From Phytoseiulus persimilis (lineage: Eukaryota; Arthropoda; Arachnida; Mesostigmata; Phytoseiidae): a stretch of 64,000 nt of DNA. Positions 36,709-47,620 of the stretch are shown here, piece by piece. Location of the stretch: assembly GCA_037576195.1 (NCBI GenBank), contig CM075102.1:22936745-23000744 (forward strand), read 5' to 3'. The number at the start of each line of letters is the position of its first letter. Within the stretch, counting starts at the first letter, position 1. A model generated the notes under the pieces. That model saw only the letters and a program-made list of their open reading frames with translations. It ran no database searches and was not told the DNA's origin. A program made the position numbers and the translations under genes.

Positions 36709-39700
36709 ATGGCTGGAATAATGCAAGCGGAGAGCTCGGGGGTCCATGCTGCCGGTCAACAGCCAGGAGGACACCCACTACCCGGACCCAGAATCTCTCA
36801 CGGCGACCACCGACTGGTGGCGGCCGCTCGAGATGGTGACGTGAAAAAACTTCGGAAGCTCTTGCAGAAGCACGGGGTTAACGTCAACGCTCGAGATACG
36901 CAAACCGGCAATACGGCTCTCATGGTCGCTAGCCTCGTTCAGGATCCCGACGTGAGTATCCTCGTTGTGATGGCGAAGCTGCCGTAGGATCATGGATTGC
37001 TGAAATAGAAGACAGGGGGAGAGGGGTGGGATTACACCAATGGAGAAGCATGCACTGGCGCGGGCAATGACTTCTCCGCAAGCGGGTCAAGTATTCAATG
37101 AGCGTGCATGCCCTCGTCTCCGTCTGCGCGGAATCGCATTGTGTTCTATCTTGCCGCCCCTGTCCGCTCGAACGGCCCCATCGCGACAAACCCAATCAAC
37201 AACAAAAAGTACACGTGAACGTCCACATGCACGGCGTTCCGACAGGGTCAAAGCATTCGAACCCGACCAGAGTGACGCTCCCAATCAACGGAACCCTCTC
37301 CGCTCCGGTTCGATCTGCTGCCTACCGCCGCTCGAAGGTTTCGGGATTGAACTGATCCGCAAGAGAACGCTCAACGACTCGCAGCCGTACTCCCGTGGAC
37401 GGCGGCAGCTGAAGAATCCGCTGCGAGGAAGTCGAAGTTTTCTCGGAACGCAACACAAGGATATTATTATTAGGCCTCGCCGGGGAACGAGAGGGATATG
37501 CTGTGCTGTGGGTTAGGGATGTCGTGATGGAAGCTATTCCGCGTACGACTCGCGCCTTCAAGGAGAGCCTTTATTCAGAAACGCAGTTACAACACCAAAT
37601 CGCAAGCCATCGCTCCGAGGGAAGCGGGAGGCGTAGGAGCGGTTCGGACGGGGAGCTTGTCTTGCGCTTCCTCCGTTTCTCCCCTGGCTCGCGCCGAAAC
37701 TAGTTTCTCCACACCTCTATGATGAATCAGAGAGTGGGTCAGTGAGCGGTATTTCAATCATCGATTCTCCATGTTCGCAGGCTATAGCAGCGTTGCTGGA
37801 AGCGGGCGCCGACCCCACACTCCACAATTACACAGGTCAAAACTGTTTAGATTCACTGACGACGGCGCTCGTTCAGTATGTTCTCCGATCTCCGGACATA
37901 GTCGACTGCGCTGGCGTCAAGAGCGATGAGAAGCGTCTGCTGCTCGCAGCGTGGAGTGGGAACAAAGAGCAAGTCCTCCGACTCTTGGTGAGTTTGAGTG
38001 GAGCTTGGTTGTGAGGGTTAGTTAGAACGGATCAGATCTCTATCGCTTGACACGATCCCTTCATCCGAGTTCGGACTGTTCAGAAAATCAGGAGGGTACA
38101 TCTTTAACGAAAATCTCTTCTTGGCACAGACCACGACGAGTGTTGACGTCAATTGCACCAATGCCGAAGGCTCGACACCCCTCACGCTTTTGTGCCGAGA
38201 TTTGGGAACATTCACGGAACTCTATGCAAATCAAGTCATCGATTCCTATGATCCGCTGTCCGTCATCCAAATCCTGCTCGAGCACGGAGTGTGAGTATCA
38301 CAGAAGTTCGGCCCTAAATGAAGCTGGTGATTTATATGAGGGAATTTTTTTCTCCGGTGAATGCACAGTGGAACCATGTCATTCGCAACTGTTCAACCGA
38401 ATTCCCGGACTCGTGCGAGATACCAAAAGCGGTTTTCGATTCCAGACTCATACACCGGGACGTAAACCACCAGGACCGTCAAGGCAGGAGTTGCCTCCAT
38501 TACGCGGCTCATACGCGCTGTGAACACACAGCGCCCGTTATCGCGATGCTACTCCACCACGGAGCGAAAGTTGGTGAGTAAAAGAATCATCCAGCGCGCA
38601 TGACATCTGCGATCAGCGAGAACACGGCTACAACGAACCCGGGTGGGGGATCCGACCGAAAGAGTTGAGCCAGGTGGACGACGGATCGGCGGCGAGTAGG
38701 ACAAACCGCGACTCGGAAGACCGTCCTCACGATGGCGTTTGTTAATAATTCAAGAGAGTTGGGAGCTTGATCAAACGGTCTCTATGCCTTCCTTCCCCCG
38801 CTTCTCGATCATCTTCGTGCTGCTCAGTCCACGGCCGCATCCGCGCGCGCGCGCCCGCGTCTCAGCGATCCGGTCGATCGGGCCCGCGACCCGTTTGTCC
38901 AGTGTGCAATTCCAAAACTCGCTGTGCTCGCGCATGAGCTTGGTATGCCATCACGGTGAAAATGATGTCCGATGCCGGTTGTTATTCGCGTGGGCAGATG
39001 CGCGGTGTCCGTCGGTTAATCTTTTTGTGTTTTCCCTCACAAAGTCGTTCGTCGGCCGTTTGTCGCTGATGTGAGCCGTTCGCTTTCGGTGGCAGCGCGG
39101 ACAAATTCTGAACGAGTCGCCTCGACAGCACCGTTGGAGAGACTACCGGAATCAGATCGATGACAAGCTGTCATCGTCTCGACGACGAATGGTCTATTTC
39201 GTGAAATATTGTGATTGTTCTGTTTGTTTTCCTTCGTGGCTGTCGAGGAGTCGGTTGAGGAGGGCTCTGCACGAAACACGTTGGATGACACGCTCGTTTC
39301 GGGATGACTGAATCAACTCGTACATCGCTTTCAACCCACTCACAATTGTGGCCGGTGTTGAAGGCGAGACGGACGAAGTTCCCCGAAGACAGACGGCGGA
39401 ACACGAAGCCGGACGAGAGAATCCAGTCTGGAAGCGCCCAGCGGAGTTCCATTCGTTCGCCAGCTGAAGATTGTCCGGGCTGCGTTCACGACGCTCGGAC
39501 AGTCATCTCGTGCGATCGATGATGTTTGCGACGTCGACAAGCTCCCCCATCGAATTTCAGAGTGCTCCTAAACCTCGTGCTCCGTTTTCCCACAGAAGAC
39601 ATGAAGGACAAGCATGGCTTCTGCCCCGTGCACTTCGCCTCCCAGTCCGGATCCGTTGACGCGCTTCGACTACTGTTAGACCACGGCGCGGATCCGAGCG

Positions 39701-42693
39701 CCCCCGGTCTCGGTGGCATCACGCCGCTGCATCTCGCGGCCTCTGCAGGTGAGCGACCCTCCATCCCGGCGTCCCCAGCCTGCGACACAGGATGTCATTC
39801 TCATCGATTCCTTCCTTCCGATGAAGTCATTCAATAATCAGCTCCGCGAACACTTTAAGGGAACGCTGAAGCCGTGATCCTGCTGTTGGAGAGAGGCGCT
39901 GACGCGTTGACCTTCGCCTCCGATGGGAAAAGCCCGCTCTGCTGCGCTGCCAACCAAGAGGTAGGTTTTCGCTCGGAGTTCATGACCAACCGAAGCAGCC
40001 GACCGCTCGAAATGAGCGTCAAACGGATTTGAGAACGACGGGCCCGTTTTCCAGGTGTACAACGTACTGAGGCGAGCCGTGGAGTCTAGGCTCGCGTCCC
40101 CGAACAATTCGTCTCTCCGTTCCGAAAAAAAGAAACTGGCCGAGCTGATCTTGCAGCAGAGTGGGCCGTCCATGCTCCAGCAGTCGGAGGAGGAAGACGA
40201 CAGCTCAGAAACCGAAAGTCCCCCCAATCTCTCCGAGGCGGAGGGAGCGACCAGAGACCAAAGATACGACGGACACGAGGTCGCTCCCGACGACCTCAGA
40301 CGGCGTCTTGTAGAAGACGACATCCAGCTCATGAATCAGGTTCAGAAAATTCTCGATGAATCCGAGTGGGAGGAAAAGAGTTCTGCAGCTACCCTCGATC
40401 CCTCCGCTGCGTACCACCACCAGACGACGATGCCCTCAAACTCGGTTCTGGATCCGTCTCCCGAAGTCGCGCACCTGACGATACACGACAACCCGCTGCT
40501 CGACCCCGACGAATGCACGGACGGACCGTGCTACTCCGTCGCATCAAAAAAAGCCAACGGAGCGGACGTACAGCCAGAATTGCCGCCAAGATTCAGTTCG
40601 GTCTCGAGACCTAGAGCCAAGAAACCGTCTCCGCACCTGTCACGGATGAAGCTCGACAGAGAAACTGCAGAAAGTGAGTACCGAGAGTTCAGGTCATCGT
40701 CTCGCTCACGATGGCGTTCATAACTTTCTTCGAGCTATGATACGTTGTCAAGGAGTCTTTCAATAGATGCGAATTCGTTCCACAGGTTTAACTCATGGCC
40801 GGCACAGTCAGATCGATACGAACAGTCACTACTACTACAAATTCCCTACGAGTTCAATGGGTGTGGCTGCTAACGAGGGTGACAACGACTCACTCTACAC
40901 GAAGCCCGAAGAGCGCGCCGCGATCGTGAGACCTTCGAGACCTCCGGTTCAGCAGCCAATGAAGTTGTCAATACTCAAACCGACTGCCGCAGCCTCTGCT
41001 GCCAAGGGAGCCTTGCTTTCGAAATTCCTTCCCCCTTGGGCCAACCGTGCTAGTCATTTGTCTTCTGCGAGTTGGGTGTATCTGCCTCAAGTCAGTCCCG
41101 GTGAATCAGGTGACGTGGCATACAGTGATGACGACGACGGTGCTTCGCCGTCGCCGCAGCCTCCAATGGCCATGAACTCCTCCGGCACGATAGGATCCAA
41201 CGGTTCAGGAGACAACATCGTTGTGCCTCAGTTGCCCGCAAGGAGCAGTCTGTCGTTAACTCGGAGGGACGCTAGGAAGCCCCCGAAAAATCCCGTTTGT
41301 CCCGGCGTGCCCGGCCTCCAGAAAGATTCGACTTATTGCTCAGGAGCCGTTTACGCCAATCCTACTCGGGACTCAACATCCAACCTGGCTTCTCAGATTC
41401 CTCCAAACGTCAAAGTCATCGACGCGCCCCAAACGATGAGCAACGCCCGTCGGGCAAAGGGCTCGACGGCGTTGAACAGCCGACCTCTGGGCGGAAGTTT
41501 GAGGCCCACGGCCAAACCACAGGGCATCCATTCCGACCCTAAAATGGCACCGCCCACGCCGAAATCGTTTCCCGAAATCCCGGCCTTCTCGTCGGATCCA
41601 CCGTTCCCGTGGGTGAAGGGGAAGCTGATCGGCAAAGGCGCGTTCGGACTTGTCTGGTGTGGAATGAATTCCACCGGTCAGCTGGTTGCCGTCAAACAAT
41701 TCCAAATACAAGAGCAACAACACACAGACGATGTGCTTTCTGCGGTGCAACTAGAGGTGGATATCCTACAGAGTCTCAAGCACATGAACATCGTTGGATT
41801 CCTGGGAGTCCAACAAGACGGAGCGAATATCAACTTGTTCCTTGAGTTCGTGTCCGGGGGTACCCTCGCTTCGAATCTCGCTCAGTTTGGCGCTTTTCCG
41901 GAGAGCGTAGTTCAACGCTACGCGAGACAGCTGTTCCAGGCCGTGGCGTATCTCCACTCTCGAAGCGTCATACACAGAGATATCAAAGGAAATAATGTCA
42001 TGGTCTGCCCGGGAACAGGAACTATCAAAATCATTGATTTTGGTTGCGCCACCTTTGATCCCTCGGTGAGTCCACATCCTCATTCGTTCAGTTTTCCTCC
42101 TCTCGGGAGCCATCTTACGCCGAGCATGGCTCTCCGGAAGTTCCTCCGGTGGTGCGATCTTTCACCTCATCCTCCTTGACGGAAGACTCCTGACTCAGTG
42201 TTGTCCGTTCGCAGGGAACCGATCACGAACGTCTCGCAGCGTCGGCGCGGGGCACTCCGTACTGGATGGCCCCGGAAGTGATCTGTCAGCAGGAATGCAG
42301 CCATAAGAGTGATATGTGGTCGATCGGCTGCACGTTGATCGAAATGTTCCAGACGAAACCTCCTTGGTATGAACTTTCGCCGCTAGCTGCAGCTTTCGCA
42401 ATCGGCCAGGGAACGTCTGACCCTAAGCTGCCCGACCATCTCTCGCAGCACGCTAGGGACATCACCATGAAGTGTCTGAACAGGTAGGTACTCTCTACCA
42501 AGCTCAACAGAGATACCTCAAAACAGCTAAGATTTCGATCGGCTCCAGTGGGTTGCTTGTGCCGGCGTTGGGAATTGCGATTTCAGAACGCAGAGCTTTT
42601 CCTTACAGAACACCCTCAGAACGACCGACAGCTGAAGAAATTCTTGGTCATCCATTCCTTCAAACAGGCGATATAGAGTCAAACGCTTCATGA
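36709..42693 (+). CDS. Ankyrin-repeat MAP kinase kinase kinase (MAP3K19/YSK4-like)
   Basis: Ten exons (36709-36951, 37781-37987, 38130-38290, 38446-38573, 39596-39748, 39860-39960, 40055-40673, 40786-42065, 42215-42483, 42609-42693) join without a phase conflict to 1081 residues. Residues about 25-350 form seven or eight ankyrin repeats, for example LLEAGADPTLHN and GGITPLHLAASAGNAEAVIL. Residues 350-810 are polar and disordered. Residues about 812-1075 are a complete kinase: glycine loop GKGAFG (about 820), Lys841 in VAVK, catalytic HRDIKGNN (934), DFG, and GTPYWMAPEV in the activation segment. KGNN and the surrounding residues place it with MAP3K19/YSK4 among the STE-like kinases, which activate MAPK kinases. 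The exon at 39860 uses acceptor tttaag, and residues across it (LAASAGNAEAVILLLERGA) confirm it. Ankyrin repeats are absent from human MAP3K19. Confidence 0.92.
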
Positions 42694-43018
42694 TTGAATC
42701 GTTAACGCTACTTCAATACGCTATCTGGAGAGATGGGAAACGAGGACAAGGCAGAGCAACCAGTGAAATGTTCCTTGAAGTCGAAGCATGTGATCTGAAT
42801 ACATTCAAACCTCCACCAGCACCGATTGTGCTTACGATAAAAACTATGGATATTGATATTGATTGGTGAGTGGCGAATTCCGCTCGATTTCACAGTTTTG
42901 CCTGGAATCTGTTATCGCGGGAACTCCCCTCTTCCGGAACCCCAATCACTCTTTCACCTCGTTCTATTCTTCCGCAGAATCGCAGTCGGCCAAAGTTCGC
43001 ATAACTTGACACGAAGAA

Positions 43019-43035
43019 AAGAGAGAGAGAGAGAG
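43019..43035. repeat. AG microsatellite
   Basis: About eight AG units in tandem within the likely 3' UTR of the ankyrin-kinase gene. Confidence 0.7.
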
Positions 43036-44481
43036 ACTACAATATGACATTGGCTTGAATCCAAAGGGGCCACGATGGAGGCCGTGAGTTTGCGCTTGGT
43101 GACACAGAAATGACGACCTGATCGGGAAATATTCCCGGAGTTCTAAGTACTTTGAAGATGCGAAGAAAGGACAGCAAGCGGGAGAAAGTAGCCAGAAACG
43201 AAGGAGTTGGATCCGGAAAAACCTAGGAAAGAAATTGAGAGATGAATCGTCGAGAAGTATGAGTGTGCCCGATGATGATGTTAACTCGTTGAACCATACA
43301 TATTTATCCATTTCGTAAATTAGGACAGGTCGTAGACGGTCTTGATCTTCGCATCCAACAAACCGCTTACCTACTTTTAGTGAGAAGGAGCCAAGCTGCA
43401 GTCGAATAAGTAGACGAGGACGGCATTCTGAGGAACGAGAATCCACTCAGTCCATTTTCAGGAGAGACAAATACTCATTCGGCTACCGGGAATTCGGGCT
43501 GAACGTTCTTCCTGAATGAAAAACTGCAAGCAATTGAATCCAGTCCAGGAGTTCACCAGTCAAAGTAGGAGAGGAATGACACAAAAGACATTTCGAGGAC
43601 CGTGTCGGACGGAATTCCGTTTCCCTGCCGAAGCACAGATGATGTGAATTGAAAGCCGACGCTTGGAATACCGCTCCATTCAGGTTTGAAGTTTCGATAG
43701 GGCACTGAAAAACTGACCGTGAGAACTGCCAGTGAGTTTTGAGGAATCAAAAAAGGACGCCTTACTCCAAGGACGCTCGAAAGAAAGCTTGTCGCCGCAA
43801 AGTTCCCTGAAATTTCATCGTTTCGAAGAAATGTGCCAATTCGATCCCGAGTCGATCAAATCCGAGTAGGAGTTCGATTACAATTTATTGAGAGGAAGCT
43901 CAGAACGTTCGGAGAGAATTCGATGAAGTCCGACACTTGCGTCTGCCCAGGCATGAACTTCTGAATTGTTCATCTACTGCCTCCTTTGGCATCCTCTTTC
44001 TTGCTTCGTCTCCATAGGTTCTTGGAGATCGAGAGAAGGAGGAACTTTCTACTTATGAACCTACTCCAACAACCCTCTCAGAAACTTGATTGAGCGTCCG
44101 GTGCTTCTCGCTTAGTCTCATTCAGTTTACAGTTTGTCCTTCGCGAGGTGCAGAGAACAGTTGCTACAATCTTTCATTAATCAGCACTCAGGCTACGATT
44201 GCCGTCGTCTAGGACTATTTATTGAAATTCTCATTGCTATTCTATTTAGTATTTGTGTATACAACCAGAAGTTTAGAGAATGTTCCAACAAACAAACAAC
44301 TCATTAGCGCGTGGTCACATTCAGCTGAGTAAGGTTGCTCGGGCGACCATCCGCCGTCTTCAAACGGCTTTCCCGGGCAAGTCTCTGACCAAAACTTAGA
44401 GTTCGTTGATCTCGCGGATCGAGGAGCCAACCAAGGATGGCAGTACTGCCCCTCTGTGTACATTCAGCTCTGTACATACTC

Positions 44482-44497
44482 ATATTATTATTATTAT
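44482..44497. repeat. ATT trinucleotide repeat
   Basis: Five ATT units, followed by related CAA/ATA triplets near 44567-44579. Confidence 0.6.
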
Positions 44498-44780
44498 CGG
44501 AGATGACGAGCAGCAGTTAAGACGGCGATTTCGACGACGGAAACGAATTCCAAAAACCAACCATCAACAACAATAATAATGGGCGAGTCGTCGACGAAGA
44601 TTATAACAGACGCAATGACTAGCAGAGAAATCCGAATCTCTTAGGAGGTGGAGCCGCTTCACTGACAGCGAGTCGATTAGGGGCCTTTCGAGTGCCAAGA
44701 AGAGGAAGCGAGTGACCGAAAAGAGGAGCAAACCGGCATTCGCGAGTTATCCTTGAACTGAATACCAACGGCCACGTTCA

Positions 44781-44786
44781 AATAAA
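44781..44786 (+). terminator. Polyadenylation signal, ankyrin-kinase gene
   Basis: AATAAA followed within 30 bases by a T/GT-rich stretch (tttctgtgtgtt), the usual downstream element. Confidence 0.55.
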
Positions 44787-44873
44787 GCAGTTTGAACATT
44801 CAAAGTCATTTCTGTGTGTTATACTATCCAAAATTCATTCTTAGATTTAGTTTTCTGTTCTCGTTCTGTGCAG

Positions 44874-46457
44874 TGATAGGCATCATCCGGATCCAACAAT
44901 CTGAATCCGACAGTGGGTCCCCACAGGTTTTCGACGGTCAGGCAAGAAGCACACTTCGCCTTACTTGTTTCGTCAGTCTCTTCATTAAAGCTGCTGATAT
45001 TCTCGAGATATTATAGGAGTGACAGGTGTCGACAGCTCTCCGTTTCGCCCCGCGAACCCGACGGAGAATCTTATTCAATTGGAGCGATGTTGCCCGTGGA
45101 GTGAAGCTAGAACATATTCCTTGGAAGTGTAGGAAGTCTAGGAGAGACATCATTTTCCCCTTCGTCATCAGCGGAACCGCGAGGAGACGAAAATACTTTT
45201 TTTTTCGAAGGACAACCAGCGGCGCTCTTGTGAACCATAGAAAATACCAGAAGCTTATTCTTCTGCCTCGAAGTTTACGGAAGAGCGTCCCCATCCGGCT
45301 CCTATCAGCGGATTTCGTAATGTTCTGTTCCGAGCAGATCGACGTGTTTGACCTTTCGCATAACATAGCTCGCTATGGCTCTTTGGTAAACTGTCGTTCA
45401 GTTGTCTGCAGGGAGATACTTCAGAGAAGGGATTCCTCTTTTCGTTGCCATTGATTTCATAGATTCGCACGTCCCGTATAATTGTACAGAGGCGATCAAC
45501 GAAACCGGTAAGTCTTGTAGATATTTCGAGTGCACGGAGTATTTTGAAGAGAAGTGCTCTGGCAATGGAGAAGTTCGGTTTCTTTCTACGATTATTCCGG
45601 GCAGTTTCCAGAGCCTGTCAAGTCAAACCGACGCAAGCAGTGTGAATATTGCAGCGCTAGAAAACAGCTCCTGATTGTCATTTTCCATGTTCTGAAATCG
45701 GGCCTTTGGATCGGAAGAATCGAATGTTCTCATCTTTGAAACACAGTCTCCGGAGTTCAGAGTGCGCAGAGCTCTGAAGAGATCGGTTTTCGAGATTCCA
45801 GTCATCGAGCTTTGCCCATCGCATGATTTATGCACAAGGTCAGCCAGCGCTTCAGGTATCTCATTGAATCTCCGATGCGTTTGAAATCATAAGAACGGTA
45901 CTCCCAGGAAAACCCTCCATTCCTCGGCACTGAAGGCTACCGCCGTGGAGCGTTCCTAAGATCGAATCTTCTTTCTATCGATCTCAGAGCCAGGCAAAAA
46001 CGCTCGTTCCTTTCAGCCCAGAGAACCGACATCGGGAAATAAGGGAATAATCTAAAACTCAAGAGGCGCCGTGAGCGGGAGGAACGCTTCACAGTGCAGT
46101 ATGTCACAATCGAGACGCTGGGGATTGGTGGCTGGTCAACAGTGATTTTCTACATCATTCTCGGATGCTCGAAGGGTCACTTCCGATTCGGTTGGCCATG
46201 TATACGCATCACCGTTTGTTCGCACACAGGGGGTGGCCGCGATTCTGGGTCAGAGCTCCCATGCGAGCTCTGATCCCGCGCTACAGTATCATTTCCGGAA
46301 TTACTGGTTTTCGAAGCTTAATCTGAGTGTCTGGCTGGAGCGGAGCGATTTCATCGCTGGCCATACGAATGCAGCAACCATCGCAGTGTCGGTGGAACCG
46401 GTTGGAACTATTCAGAATACGGAGTATTCGGTTGCGTCATACGACCTGAGGAAGTAG
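44874..46457 (+). CDS. Unrecognised multi-exon gene
   Basis: Three consecutive candidate exons (44874-44936, 45026-45100, 45412-45507) all start and end in phase 1 and join to a frame that includes RPANPTENLIQLERCCPW and EGIPLFVAIDFIDSHVPYNC. Acceptors tgtgcag, gtgacag and gtctgcag are sound. Donors GTGAAG and GTAAGT are fair to good, and GTCAGG is poor. A later open exon (46230-46457) has acceptor cacacag and ends SVASYDLRK-stop. It contains a stretch beginning YWFSKLNLSVWLERSDF. Its phase 0 start means at least one connecting exon is unplaced, or it is a different gene. Runs of phase-1 exons and NCT/NET glycosylation sites suggest an extracellular protein. I do not recognise the family. The frame also stays open past the GTAAGT donor, so intron retention or no intron there is possible. 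Confidence 0.35.
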
Positions 46458-46509
46458 GGGAGAGGGCAAACTTTGGAATCGAAACCCTCTCCCGCGGAAG
46501 CATTGTTCC

Positions 46510-47620
46510 TCAAAAATGTTGCGCTGTTCGAGAGGTTTTCTGTGCCCCTACGAGACGCCGCTCCCTAGATTGAAACTCGCGCCCACTATTGGAGAGTTGT
46601 GGGCGAATGGAGGAGGCTCCGATCCCAGAGTGTGGCTCTGTTGCTTTGACTGCCATGTACATCGTCGAAATCAGCGGCTCGCCGATGCAATCCCATCGAA
46701 CCTCGGGATCCATGATGAGATCGTCTCGGACTCTGAAGATCTTCTTGTTCGTTAGGGCCGACACTTCCCCATCAGGAATGAAGCATGTCATCAACACATG
46801 ATCTTCGTCGGAGGGCGCTGCTTTTTACCGTGGAATACAGCGACATCCGCGCCCCAATTTTCGGTGTCTGCGATGAATATGCACGACGAACACTTGGGCG
46901 GCGCTGACGCTAAGGTGACCGCAGAGGTCCACTGGTTCCAACCAAAACCGGGAGTGAGCTGCGAGCGTCTTCACTTGCGAACAACCTTGAATATCCGGCG
47001 TTCCCTCTCTCTTATCACTGAAGAGACCACTGCTCACTTGCCAGGCAAGCTGCCTGCCAAGAAGCAAGTTGATCGACACGACGACTTCGCACGCTCACTG
47101 TGACTCAATCAGCCGCCACTTCAGGAGCGCCAAAGTAAGTGATCGTCTCCACCCGACTGCGACTTCCTCTGTGAAAATTAAGCATCTTCTCAGTCTCAAC
47201 TGAAAGTTTCCGCATGGTGAATGCTCGTGAAGTGAAAACTATGTTGAATTTTCCCCAAGCGCGTTGGAGGGTAGTCAGTCGACGAAGTTCGAGAGCGCCT
47301 TCTCGAATCACTTCATACACAGCAGAAGCGGCGGACGAGTGATTTCGTGGCCCTGCAAAGTGACAAAAGAGGGGCATACTACTTCGGTGTCCGTGAACCG
47401 GTGCGGGGAACGATCTCCCATCGTCTACCGATTTCGAAATGCATGGCTCCACTCGATCAGGGATTGATCGCTCTCCCTGTACCAGCATTTGCTCGTCATT
47501 ATATTTGGTGCTTCGTACTTCTATTGGAATCTCTCTCTCGTCAGCTCCACTCCTACTTCTCTCGAGCACAATCTCCTTCCGATTACCATGATCATCGGGC
47601 ACCAGCTCCAAATATCTGAA
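46510..47620 (-). CDS. Unrecognised minus-strand coding region
   Basis: The minus strand holds several protein-like frames with splice sites. From high to low they are: a frame from acceptor tttcag near 47619 reading YLELVPDDHGNRKEIVLE; one around 46.88-46.98 kb reading GWNQWTSAV and CIFIADTENWGADVAVFHG, bounded upstream by a CAA-GTGAGC donor and a CGCAG acceptor; and one from about 46.82 kb reading VLMTCFIPDGEV and DPEVRWDCIGEPLIS. The last two abut but lie in different frames at a five-A run (46831-46836 region). Either a short intron or a one-base length error would join them. No family recognised, and exon order is tentative. Confidence 0.3.

Larger units (their letters stand above)
42694..44780 (+). 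other. Probable 3' UTR of the ankyrin-kinase gene
   Basis: No coding sequence is supported between the kinase stop and the AATAAA at 44781, making a 3' UTR of about 2.1 kb likely. It holds an AG microsatellite at 43019-43035 and an ATT repeat at 44482-44497. An earlier, unrecognised polyadenylation site is possible. Confidence 0.4.

Noticed and set aside
42581-42608. Earlier acceptor (gatttcag) for the last kinase exon
   Set aside because: It gives a frame that departs from the kinase family and stops early. The next acceptor at 42607-42608 gives the conserved SERPTAEEILGHPFL.
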